In this document: positions 9,558 through 17,357 of the stretch, piece by piece | How the letters are laid out: every line of letters begins with the position of its first letter | Position numbering within the stretch: the first letter of the stretch is position 1 | NCBI GenBank assembly: GCA_023265195.1 | Contig: JAHFUG010000012.1 | Location: 6,185-39,790 of the forward strand | DNA length: 33,606 nucleotides | Direction: 5' to 3' | From: Blastocatellia bacterium | Lineage (GTDB): Bacteria; Acidobacteriota; Blastocatellia; UBA7656 | Notes under the pieces: generated by a model | What the model was told of the DNA's origin: nothing | What the model saw: the letters and a program-made list of their open reading frames with translations, nothing else | The model's database searches: none | Translations under genes and position numbers: made by a program

Positions 9558-10220
9558 CTATGCTTTCCTGAGCCGCCTGTCTATCAACTCGAACCTGGCC
9601 GGGAATCTGGAAGCCAACTCCGTGCTATGAGTGACTACGATCATTATCGTCTGCTGCTCCGCGTGCAGATCGAGAAGAAGCGACGCGACGGAGTCCGCCG
9701 ATTTTCGGTCGAGATTGCCGGTCGGCTCATCGCACAACAGCAAACACGGCTTCATTATCATCGCGCGAGCAACCGCCACTCGCTGCTTTTCGCCGCCGGA
9801 GAGCTCGCCAGGACGATGGCCGATCCTATCAGTCAAGCCAACCTGGTCCAACAACGATCTGGCCCGCTCCGCGTAGTCATCGGGTTCGGCTACCAGAGTG
9901 GGAATCAAGACGTTTTCGAGAACCGAACACTGAGGGAGCAGGCAATGGTCCTGGAAGACAAACCCGACGCTCTTATTTCTAAACTCCGCGATGTTCTTCT
10001 CGTTCAACTCGAACGGGTTCTGACCATCAAGAGTGACCGTGCCGGAGGTCGGCGGCTCGAGTGCGCCGGCTATGTAGAGCAGCGTGCTCTTGCCGCTGCC
10101 GGACGGGCCCATCACCGCGGCCGCGTCGCCGCGCTCCAGGGTTAGCGATACGTCCGAGAGAATGGGGAGCGAACCCCGCGGTGTCGAATATTCCTTTGTT
10201 AAGTGGCTGATTTCGAGCAA
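9558..10220 (-). CDS. LolD/MacB-type ABC transporter ATP-binding protein
   Basis: 220-aa ABC ATPase with every motif: Walker [10 protein letters not shown] (38-46), Q-loop Gln90 in VFQDH, signature LSGGEKQ (140-146), Walker B LLLCDEP (160-166, catalytic Glu165) and switch His198 in VVTH. The early [14 protein letters not shown] and the DEPTGNLD D-loop are typical of the LolD/FtsE/MacB branch that pairs with FtsX-type permeases. It is therefore the likely motor of the giant permease downstream on the same strand. The start is TTG at 10220 with AAAGG about 7 nt upstream on the minus strand; no ATG fits as well. Confidence 0.92.
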   Translation of the reverse strand: MLEISHLTKEYSTPRGSLPILSDVSLTLERGDAAAVMGPSGSGKSTLLYIAGALEPPTSGTVTLDGQNPFELNEKNIAEFRNKSVGFVFQDHCLLPQCSVLENVLIPTLVAEPDDYAERARSLLDQVGLTDRIGHRPGELSGGEKQRVAVARAMIMKPCLLLCDEPTGNLDRKSADSVASLLLDLHAEQQTIMIVVTHSTELASRFPARFELIDRRLRKA

Positions 10221-10262
10221 GCGCTACCTTTATCTTGCCTCGCTTACAGTTTCCCGGTGACG

Positions 10263-10610
10263 TTAGCGGAGTAATCCCGCCAGCCGCGGCAGATCCGTTG
10301 ACCAAGCCTGAGCTTCATCGGCTACTCGATCCCGCTGAACCGCGTCGGCCCAGATACTGCTCCAGGCAAGTTGCCATCGTGCGAGTTGGAGTTGCAGTTC
10401 GATCAATCTCAATTGGAGTTCCAGTCCAGCATCAGGCGCCGCCAACTCGATAACGAACTTACTCTCTTCAACCGGATTTTCAACCACGTTGCGATGCCCA
10501 AGGTGATTCGAGAATGAGTTCACCCGTGCAAGGTTAGCCGCTAAGCCTCCGATGCGAATCCGCACCTCGTCGCGTGGATACCTTTCCCGAATCGCGCTTC
10601 GGTCTTTCAC
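10263..10610 (-). CDS. Small hypothetical protein between glycosyltransferase and ABC ATPase genes
   Basis: 115-aa product not recognised with certainty. It reads like a real protein: a helical segment rich in Leu, Gln and Trp (LQLRLIELQLQLARWQLAWSS at about 70-90, then WADAV) after a short basic start, with no signal peptide or membrane helix. The GTG at 10610 is chosen because TGGAGGG lies 4 nt upstream on the minus strand; the frame also stays open to a TTG that overlaps the glycosyltransferase stop. The stop lies 42 nt before the ABC ATPase start, and all genes here run the same way, so it is probably co-transcribed. The Trp-containing pattern suggests a conserved but unstudied family; this is an impression only. 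Confidence 0.6.
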   Translation of the reverse strand: MKDRSAIRERYPRDEVRIRIGGLAANLARVNSFSNHLGHRNVVENPVEESKFVIELAAPDAGLELQLRLIELQLQLARWQLAWSSIWADAVQRDRVADEAQAWSTDLPRLAGLLR

Positions 10611-10627
10611 ACACCCTCCAGTGACCC

Positions 10628-11965
10628 TCAATCCGCGGGCTGGCCGGCGGACGATGCCGATCTCGCCGCGCCACGGATCGACTCCGTCAGAAGTTCATAC
10701 ACCTCGAGCGCGCGAGACGCCATTAGCTTTGCGCTGTAGTGCTCGCGGACCCCTTCGAACCCCGTCCGGCTTAGGGCGGCTGCAAGAGCCGGATCACGCC
10801 AAACTCGCAGCAATCCCTCCGCTAAGCTATCCGGGTCGTCAGGCTCGACCAGAATTCCGCCCCCGGTTTTCTCTACTATCTCCGTGAACGCTCCGCGGCG
10901 GGGCTGCACGACCGGCGTTCCGTTCGCCATCGACTCCAAGAGAAACATCCCCTTGGGTTCGTCGTACGTTGCCGGGACGGAGAGCACATCGATGCCGCGC
11001 AGGAACTCGATCTTCTGGTTTCGGTCCAGCACGCCTCGATAATGAAACTCCGCGCCATAATCCCATTCGGTCATCTGCCGCTGGATGGCATCGAGATAGC
11101 TCTGATGGTTTGGCAGGAGATAGCCCGCCGCCTCGAGCCGCGCCTTCGGTGAATCGCTCTTCTCGCGCAGGCGCCTGTAGGCTTCGCACAAAACGTGCAA
11201 TCCCTTCTCAGGCGCTATTCGCGCGAAGTAGCCGATGGTGAATTCCTCCGATGCTCTCGAGGCCGCCGGTTCGCAGCCTTCAAAGTTTATCCCAAGCGGC
11301 ACAACGTGAATCTTCTCATCCGGTATCCGGAGGTAATCGGACATGAACTCGGCGCAGAATTCGCTCACCGCGATAAAACCGTCGACGAACTCGACGTTGG
11401 CGCGAATGAGATCGACCGCGGCGTTTCTGTAAGAGTCGTCGAGCCCGCTCAAGAAGAGATCTTCGCCTTGGAGCGTGCAGCAGACCGGCCGCCCGAGCGC
11501 CTTCCTGATGGGCCGCGCCAGTCCGATCAATAATGAGTTCGGGAGGTTCACAATATCGGGAAGTGAATTGCGGCGGAGCCAGCCAATGAGCTTCCTCATC
11601 TCTTTTCGCTGGTTCCCGTCCTCCCCTTTCAGCATCGATATGGTCAACTCGCCAAGCGACTCCGGATCCACGTGGATTGATTTCCTGGATGCGAGCTTTA
11701 ACGCGAATGAAGAATCCCACAAACGGTCTACGAGCCACGGCGTGTGCCGGAACAGCGCGTAGTGCTGCTCAAGGTAGACGCTGATCCCACCGAAAAACAC
11801 TCTACCGTCGCTGACGTTGCGCTCATCGGTGTGCGTTGGCGTGTAGAGCGGCGTCAGGGTCACATCGTGTCCCTGCGCCAGTAATTCGGCCGCGAGCGCG
11901 TTGTCTCTAAAGCAACTGCCGCAGTACATGTCAGCGGCCCCGGCCGTTATGTAGAGAACCTTCAT
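10628..11965 (-). CDS. GT4-family glycosyltransferase
   Basis: 445-aa retaining glycosyltransferase with a GT-B fold. The N-terminal half opens MKVLYITAGAADMYCGSCFRD, an acceptor-side loop after the first strand with an unusual pair of cysteines. The C-terminal half has TIGYFARIAPEKGLHVLCEA (about 243-262), the usual start of the nucleotide-sugar domain, and the EX7E motif as Glu336 and Glu344 in EPKGMFLLE. It ends with the typical AxxxEVYELL helix. The donor and acceptor are unknown; envelope polysaccharide or glycolipid synthesis would be usual. The ATG at 11965 has no Shine-Dalgarno sequence, because the repeat array at about 11968-12180 runs up to within a few bases of it. Its stop is next to the small hypothetical gene. 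Confidence 0.9.
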   Translation of the reverse strand: MKVLYITAGAADMYCGSCFRDNALAAELLAQGHDVTLTPLYTPTHTDERNVSDGRVFFGGISVYLEQHYALFRHTPWLVDRLWDSSFALKLASRKSIHVDPESLGELTISMLKGEDGNQRKEMRKLIGWLRRNSLPDIVNLPNSLLIGLARPIRKALGRPVCCTLQGEDLFLSGLDDSYRNAAVDLIRANVEFVDGFIAVSEFCAEFMSDYLRIPDEKIHVVPLGINFEGCEPAASRASEEFTIGYFARIAPEKGLHVLCEAYRRLREKSDSPKARLEAAGYLLPNHQSYLDAIQRQMTEWDYGAEFHYRGVLDRNQKIEFLRGIDVLSVPATYDEPKGMFLLESMANGTPVVQPRRGAFTEIVEKTGGGILVEPDDPDSLAEGLLRVWRDPALAAALSRTGFEGVREHYSAKLMASRALEVYELLTESIRGAARSASSAGQPAD

Positions 11966-11967
11966 AG

Positions 11968-12180
11968 GAATTGATGGGAATTGATGGGGAATTGATGATT
12001 GCGAATTGATGATTGATGATTGTCGGATTGCGGATTTTGAATTGCGGATTTGACGGAATCTTCAATCGTGTTGGCTCATCCGCAATCATCATTCCGCAAT
12101 CATCAATCGTCGTCATCATTAATAATCATCATTCCGCAATCCGCAATCCGCAATCCGCAATGCGCAATCATCAATTCCCC
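11968..12180. repeat. 195-bp palindromic array of ATTG/CAAT-type short repeats
   Basis: The whole gap between two minus-strand genes is low-complexity sequence made of variants of GAATTGATGATTG and ATTGCGG in one half and their reverse complements (CAATCATCAATTC, CCGCAAT) in the other half. The outer ends GGGGAATTGATGATTGCG at 11986-12003 and CGCAATCATCAATTCCCC at 12163-12180 are perfect 18-bp inverted copies. CCGCAAT occurs four times in tandem near 12133-12160. The right end overlaps the last codons and the TGA stop (12171-12173) of the upstream gene. It could fold into a long hairpin in RNA or a cruciform in DNA. Confidence 0.85.
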
Positions 12181-13214
12181 TTTGCCTGGAATCGCGAGAA
12201 CGGCCTGACGTTTCTCACCCCGTCCCAAGGGTAGAGTTCATACGGCGGCTCGCGCTCCGCCTCATCGCGTTCCAGAAAGCGGGGCATGAAGAATTCGCGA
12301 GTGAGAGTCGTCAGCCGTACTCTGCCGGTGGAGCCATACTCGACCACCTTTTCGGGTTCGTCGGGATCGACCACCTCTATCATCGCCCGAGGAGCTGGTG
12401 GGTAATAGATCACCGCGTAGTTGTCTTCAGGCAGTCGAGGCTTGTGAACGGCAAGACCCATCAGCGTGTTCCCGTACGTAGGCGCGAAGTAAACTCCCTC
12501 CAATAACTCCTCTACCGCGAATCGGTGAAACTGAGGCGTCATCTCGGTCCCTCCGCAGAAGACTCCCTTGATTCCAATGCGCTCGAGCGAAACCTTGTCA
12601 CATAACGCCTCGAGCAGTTTCGGCGTCGTGAACAGACAGCGAATGTTGTCATGGGCTTTAAGCAGAGTCAGGCCCTGGTCTATTACGTGCTGCTTGTACT
12701 TCTCCGTCATCTCCTGCTGATTCATCTTGACCAGCTTGACGACCCAACGCGGATCGAGATCGACCATGAAGCATATTCCGCCGCGGTGCTGCGCCAGGTG
12801 TTCTACCGCGAGACGCAGCCTGCGAGGCCCGGATGGCCCCAGCATCAACCAATCGGATCCCTTTGGGAAGCTCTCATCAGGCAGCGTGCCGCTGAACGCT
12901 TCGTAGTCGATGCGAAAATCGTCTACGCTAATTCGCGATTTGGGAACGCCGGTGCTGCCTCCGGTTTCAAACACGTAAACAGGCCGGCCCGCGTACGCCC
13001 TTGGCAGCCATCTCTCGACCGGTCCTCCACGCAGCCATTCGTCTTGAAAAAAACCGAAGCGCGCCAGGTCTTCATACCCGTGAATTTCTTTGCGGGGGTC
13101 CCAGTCGAGTTTCTCCGCGTACTCGAGCCAGAATTTGCATCCCGTCGCGGGATCGAAATGCCACTGCACTATCTCGCGAACCCAGTCGTCGAGCGCCGCG
13201 CGAGATGCTTTCAC
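12171..13214 (-). CDS. PaaK/EhpF-like adenylate-forming enzyme without a normal C-terminal domain
   Basis: 347-aa protein of the phenylacetate-CoA ligase-like branch of adenylate-forming enzymes, which activate a carboxylate with ATP. The nucleotide-binding loop is ETGGSTGVPKSR (83-94), followed by CGGTEM (220-225), the A5-type segment APTYGNT (244-250), STGRVRLT (295-302) and FLERDEAE (313-320). It ends soon after RNVRPF, so the usual ~100-residue mobile C-terminal domain of PaaK (about 430 aa) is absent. Short relatives of this kind have been annotated as phenazine-biosynthesis-associated EhpF-like proteins. The start is GTG at 13214 with only a weak ribosome-binding site. The stop codon lies inside the palindromic array, so the native C-terminus may have been trimmed by that element. 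The substrate is unknown. Confidence 0.82.
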   Translation of the reverse strand: MKASRAALDDWVREIVQWHFDPATGCKFWLEYAEKLDWDPRKEIHGYEDLARFGFFQDEWLRGGPVERWLPRAYAGRPVYVFETGGSTGVPKSRISVDDFRIDYEAFSGTLPDESFPKGSDWLMLGPSGPRRLRLAVEHLAQHRGGICFMVDLDPRWVVKLVKMNQQEMTEKYKQHVIDQGLTLLKAHDNIRCLFTTPKLLEALCDKVSLERIGIKGVFCGGTEMTPQFHRFAVEELLEGVYFAPTYGNTLMGLAVHKPRLPEDNYAVIYYPPAPRAMIEVVDPDEPEKVVEYGSTGRVRLTTLTREFFMPRFLERDEAEREPPYELYPWDGVRNVRPFSRFQAKGN

Positions 13215-13867
13215 CTTTGTTTGCAGGATCCGTCTCCCTTTGTCGTTGTGAAGTTACATCGGTTGCCGAACCGTCCCTCGATTGTTGCGGGGCAATAAGT
13301 TCGTGTCAAGGGACCAAGATGCAATGCAAAGAAGTGCGGGCAACTTCACGGTGAGAGTAGAAAAGAGGTCACGCCACTCAAGCCTCGCTTGCTTGCTGGA
13401 CATAACAGGAAAGCGCTGTAGTAAGGATCACGCTGAATCCGGACGACTTCGAAATGCTGGTATTCCTTCTTCCCAAAATATCACGCGGGACCGAGTCGCC
13501 GAAGTTGATCATCGAGAATTGGAGGCACACTTTTCTGAGTTGACGCCAGTCCTCATCGCCGGCTCCAACCACGAGGAGCGCACGGCCTTGGGTGACAACC
13601 CGGCCTCGGCTAAGCGCCGTCCTCGTCCTCCCCGCCCGCGAGCGGTTCTAATTGCGCGGATTCCATGATACTATGTGCGGCGCATTCAGTAGGCTCGCTT
13701 CATACTCGCTCTTATTGTGAATTTCATTGAATCGTTGCTTCGATTTCGGAGTCGTGCGTTTCCTGGTCGAGAACATGCGGGATCACGGGCCGATCGAGTG
13801 GATGTTCTGTCCGAGCCCTCGTGCAAGTTCAATCAAGTAGGAATGGAGTGAAAAAGGAGGATACACC
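13215..13867. other. Long divergent intergenic region
   Basis: This region separates the minus-strand adenylate-forming gene from the plus-strand M36 protease and must carry both promoters. No complete gene is supported. The longest open frames (for example 13282-13668) are compositionally unlike proteins. One short protein-like stretch at 13406-13543 is listed separately. The ribosome-binding site of the protease is the strong AAGGAGG at 13854-13860. Confidence 0.5.
13406..13543 (+). pseudogene. Possible gene relic, 45 protein-like codons
   Basis: A frame from 13406 to a TGA at 13541-13543 reads as a plausible protein end (VRITLNPDDFEMLVFLL, then IIENWRHTFLS) with balanced amino-acid use, unlike other frames in the gap. 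It starts right after an in-frame TAA and has no start codon at its head; only an internal ATG at 13454 is available. It could be the last part of a decayed gene or a chance reading. The family is not recognised. Confidence 0.25.
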
Positions 13868-16111
13868 ATGAAGAGAAACAAGATGTGGTTTCTTACCCTC
13901 ACCTTTGTTGTGGCCTTCGGTCCGATTGGGCTGACCGTTCCAAAGTTGCGGGCGGCGCAAACGAACACGCAAACAGACGCTTCGGCGGCCAACCGTTGGC
14001 TATTGCTCCGAGGCTTAGAGAACTATGACGTCCGATATGATCCGGGCGCCGACGCCCAAGTCACGGGAAGCGGCCTCGATCAGTTTGCCGGTGGAAACGA
14101 GCAACGAGACTCGCTCGGCCGGATGCGCGCGCGGATGTCCGAGGCTGAAAGCAGCTTGAGACTCCGGGCGCCGGAGTTGACGGTCCAGTACAGCCAGGCG
14201 CTCGCCGCGCCTGAAATCGTCGAGGCGCGCGGGGATCACCCGGTTTTCCTCACATCGCCGTCGGTTGACCAACACGAGAAGATACTTCGGCGCTTCGTCA
14301 CTCAAAACGCGGGGTTATATGGCTTGACCCGCCGGCAGATCGCGCTATTGAAGAAAACCGCCGACTACACTAATCCCGACGGGAATCTCTCGTGGGTAAC
14401 TCTTCAACAGGAGATCAACGGCATTCCGGTCTTTCTGGGCGAAATGCGCGCGGCATTTACCGCGCAGGGCGAGTTGGTGCGAACCGTCAGTGAGATCGTT
14501 CCCGGCGTTGACTATTCGACGATTCCGGACTTGCCTTTGGTTAGCGCTGTTGAGGCATTACCTATAGCCGCGGGCTCGATCAACATGGACATAGAGACGG
14601 GCCGTTTGCCGGTCAAGTCATCCTCGGCAACCGAGGTCGTCTTTGAATCGGGCCCGTTCACCGAAGAAACCAAAGCGCGGCTTCAGTACTTTCCGCTCAG
14701 GGCCGGCGCTGTCTCGCTGGCCTGGTCGATGGTGTTGTGGGGAGAAGAGTCAAGCTACTACACATTCATTGACGCATTCAGTGGGAAGCTGCTTTTCAGG
14801 AAGAACATCACGCAGGATCAGACTCAAAACGCGACCTACGTGGTCTATAACGACGACAGCCCGGGACCGCTCTCTCCATCGAACGCGATTCCGGGGTCCG
14901 GGATTCAGGGCCCGGCGATCGGCCGCACGACTTTCACGTTCGTGAGTGAGTTGCCGGCCTTCGACAATCTCGGATGGATTACCGACGGAGTCAACACGAC
15001 GACCGGGAACAACGTCGACGCTGGATTGGACGTAACTTCGCCAAACGGCATCGACAATAACGGCCGCCCGACCGGCAGCCCCAATCGAGTTTTCAACTTC
15101 GCCTACAACCCGCCGCCGGGTGGAGCCGACGTTCCGACCGGCAGCAACTATCGGTTCGGCGCGGTGACGAATCTCTTCTTCTGGAGCAATCGCTACCACG
15201 ACCGCTTGTACCAGCTTGGCTTCACCGAGGCGGCGCGAAATTTCCAGACCAACAATTTCGGGAGAGGCGGCTCAGGCAACGATCCAGTGAGGGCCGAGGT
15301 GCAAGACCGTTCCGGAACTAACAACGCCAACTTCGCCACTCCGTCCGATGGCTCGCCGCCTCGCATGCAAATGTTCATCTTCACCGGGCCGACCCCCGAT
15401 CGAGATGGCGACCTGGACGGCGACGTGTTCCTGCACGAGATAACGCATGGAACATCTAACCGGCTTCACGGCAACGCCGGCGGGCTTAGCTTCGCGCAGG
15501 GAGGTGGAATGGGCGAAGGCTGGTCGGACTTCTACGCTCGCGCGATACTCTCTGACGCAACCGAGGACGTTAACGGCGTCTACGCGGCGGGCGCTTATGT
15601 TACGCGCCAGCTCAGTTCGCTGGGAACGGACAACTACTACTACGGCATTCGCCGCTTCCCCTACGCCGTGAAGACGAATGTCGGCGCGAACGGCAAGCCA
15701 CATAATCCGCTGACCTTCGCCGATATCGACGTGGCTCAGATCAACACGACTGATGGGGCGTTCCCGAAGAGTCCGATCATCGGCAACACCGCCAACGAGG
15801 TCCACAACATCGGTGAGCTGTGGTGTATGGCTCTGCTCGAAGTAAGGGCGCGGCTGATCACCCGGCTGGGCTGGGCAACCGGCAATCAGCGCATGCTTCA
15901 GCTTGTGACGGACGCGATGAAACTGGACCCGACGAATCCGACGCTGCTCGACGGGCGGAACTCGCTCATTGCGGCGGCCAACGCTTTAGGCGGTACGGAC
16001 GTCGCGGACATCTGGGCCGGGTTTGCGGCTCGCGGGATGGGAACGGGCGCGACCGTTTCTTCGGCGACGAGCAGCACGATCACGGTGACGGAGTCGTTCC
16101 TGGTTCCATAA
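13868..16111 (+). CDS. Secreted M36 (fungalysin-type) zinc metalloprotease
   Basis: 747-aa exported endopeptidase. The start is fixed by AAGGAGG 7 nt before the ATG. A signal peptide covers about residues 1-30 (MKRNKMWFLTLTFVVAFGPI). A fungalysin/thermolysin-type propeptide region (FTP/PepSY-like, about 130-215) contains the pattern SWVTLQQEINGIPVFLG and would keep the enzyme inactive until processed. The catalytic domain has the zinc site HEITH at 523-527 with a third ligand Glu550 in GEGWSDF, as in fungalysin. The last segment DIWAGFAARGMG is also typical. No extra C-terminal sorting or carbohydrate-binding domain follows; the chain ends shortly after a Ser/Thr-rich strand. Fungalysins act on extracellular proteins such as elastin and keratin. 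Likely role: extracellular protein degradation for nutrition. Confidence 0.95.
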   Translation: MKRNKMWFLTLTFVVAFGPIGLTVPKLRAAQTNTQTDASAANRWLLLRGLENYDVRYDPGADAQVTGSGLDQFAGGNEQRDSLGRMRARMSEAESSLRLRAPELTVQYSQALAAPEIVEARGDHPVFLTSPSVDQHEKILRRFVTQNAGLYGLTRRQIALLKKTADYTNPDGNLSWVTLQQEINGIPVFLGEMRAAFTAQGELVRTVSEIVPGVDYSTIPDLPLVSAVEALPIAAGSINMDIETGRLPVKSSSATEVVFESGPFTEETKARLQYFPLRAGAVSLAWSMVLWGEESSYYTFIDAFSGKLLFRKNITQDQTQNATYVVYNDDSPGPLSPSNAIPGSGIQGPAIGRTTFTFVSELPAFDNLGWITDGVNTTTGNNVDAGLDVTSPNGIDNNGRPTGSPNRVFNFAYNPPPGGADVPTGSNYRFGAVTNLFFWSNRYHDRLYQLGFTEAARNFQTNNFGRGGSGNDPVRAEVQDRSGTNNANFATPSDGSPPRMQMFIFTGPTPDRDGDLDGDVFLHEITHGTSNRLHGNAGGLSFAQGGGMGEGWSDFYARAILSDATEDVNGVYAAGAYVTRQLSSLGTDNYYYGIRRFPYAVKTNVGANGKPHNPLTFADIDVAQINTTDGAFPKSPIIGNTANEVHNIGELWCMALLEVRARLITRLGWATGNQRMLQLVTDAMKLDPTNPTLLDGRNSLIAAANALGGTDVADIWAGFAARGMGTGATVSSATSSTITVTESFLVP

Positions 16112-16543
16112 CAGCCGTAGGACTCACTTCCGAACCCGCCGGCCTATGCAGGCTTGCGGCGGACGCAACAACAAAGCGGCGCGTTGCCCGGACTCGCTCC
16201 GGCATCGCGCCGCAATTCTAACGCTAAAGCATTAGCAGGCGTCAAAAAATAACTTCCCGTTTTGAGTTATGCGGCAGCGCGAGATGACGACTTCCGGTGA
16301 AGTGAGGACATCACCGCGGAGCCGCAGAGATCGCAGAGAGAGCCGCGGAGAGTAAGCCCCCTCTGCGGTCCCTCTCCGCGGTCTCCGCGACTCCGCGGTG
16401 AACTCCCTCGATAAAAGGGAGCTTATTTCTTTAACGCCACCCAAGACTGAGTTACGCTCTCTCTTTCTGATACAATGGCCGCCGGCCTCTATCAGCCCCT
16501 GAGCTATTGGCTGTTATTCACGATCGATTGAATCGGAGGGTTT
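16112..16543. other. Intergenic region with palindromic repeat
   Basis: No gene is supported. The 91-bp palindrome at 16311-16401 is listed separately. A small hairpin GCTAA-AGCA-TTAGC lies near 16223-16236, downstream of the protease stop, without a T-run. The lipoprotein ribosome-binding site GGAGG lies just before 16544. Confidence 0.5.
16311..16401. repeat. Palindromic CCGCGGAG/CTCCGCGG repeat, copy 1
   Basis: TCACCGCGGAG at 16311-16321 and CTCCGCGGTGA at 16391-16401 are perfect inverted ends. The interior carries further matching blocks (GCCGCAGAG, GCCGCGGAG on the left; CTCTGCGGTC, CTCTCCGCGG on the right), so almost the whole 91 bp can fold back. The same type of sequence recurs at 19452-19533. 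Confidence 0.8.
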
Positions 16544-17284
16544 ATGTCATTGAAGCGCGTTGCCGGTCTCGGGTTTATTCTGTTCTTATGCGTGTTCAGT
16601 TCGGCTTGCTTTACATTTGAACAAGAAATCTTTCTGAATGCTGATGGCAGCGGTGAGTTGACGCTTTACATCTCGCTGCCGGACTTCCCCGAAGACCTCA
16701 AATCTCAGGGCGCTCCCGGGCAGAAAAAAGACCCGGTCCTGGAGATGGAACAGTTCAAAAGGGAAATGACCGCGAGCGCGCCTCCGTCGCTCAAAATCAA
16801 AGAAATTCGAGAAATCAAAGCGAATGGATCGCAGGGCATTTACGCCGTGTTTCAGTTCAAGGATATCAAAGACGTTGAGGCGACATTGGCCAATCTCGGA
16901 AAAGGGAGCCTCAAGGAAAGCGAAATAAAAGGCAATTCTCAATGGACGGTTGGCCTAGAGAAGAAAGCGAATAAGAACTTTTTCACGGGCAGGTTTCTCC
17001 TCGATATAGACGACAAGAAGGAAGCCAGGAAGGCTGAGGACAAAAAGCCCGAGGAAAAGAAGGAAGGCGAGCCGAAAATCGAGATCAATATGGATGGATT
17101 CGAGGAGCAGATGAAATCGCTGCTGCTCGGAATGATCAGGTTTCGCTTCGTGCTGCACGCGCCAACGCCGATCACCGACACCAACGCGGACATGGTAATC
17201 CAGGAAAAGACGGCGGTCTGGAACTGTTCGCTGATCGCTTTCGTGAAGAACAAGAAGCCTATAGAGATGAAGGCAAGCTACTGA
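16544..17284 (+). CDS. LppM-like envelope lipoprotein of unknown function
   Basis: 246-aa exported protein. Residues 1-21 form a signal peptide ending FSSAC, with Cys22 as the likely lipidated residue (a slightly unusual lipobox, so an anchored or secreted form is also possible). The start CFTFEQEIFLNADGSGELTL matches the opening of LppM-like domains, where a conserved Cys is followed by a strand and a G-x-G turn. A strongly charged Lys/Glu stretch (about 160-180, KKEARKAEDKKPEEKKEGE) separates two folded halves. No membrane helix is seen at the C-terminus. ATG 16544 follows GGAGGG at 16535-16540. It is convergent with the ABC exporter, with 73 nt between stops. No reaction can be assigned. 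Confidence 0.72.
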   Translation: MSLKRVAGLGFILFLCVFSSACFTFEQEIFLNADGSGELTLYISLPDFPEDLKSQGAPGQKKDPVLEMEQFKREMTASAPPSLKIKEIREIKANGSQGIYAVFQFKDIKDVEATLANLGKGSLKESEIKGNSQWTVGLEKKANKNFFTGRFLLDIDDKKEARKAEDKKPEEKKEGEPKIEINMDGFEEQMKSLLLGMIRFRFVLHAPTPITDTNADMVIQEKTAVWNCSLIAFVKNKKPIEMKASY

Positions 17285-17357
17285 CCTCTCGCGACCCCGA
17301 GAGCCGAGGCCGTACATTATTGACTGCCGCCGCGGACTTGGCCTTAATGAGACCGGC

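Noticed and set aside
11968-12180. CRISPR array
   Set aside because: The repeats are short, irregular, in both orientations and without distinct spacers or neighbouring cas genes.
13282-13668. Plus-strand 128-codon frame
   Set aside because: Residue composition is not protein-like (Pro/Arg-rich tail), there is no ribosome-binding site, and the frame is a by-product of the intergenic sequence.
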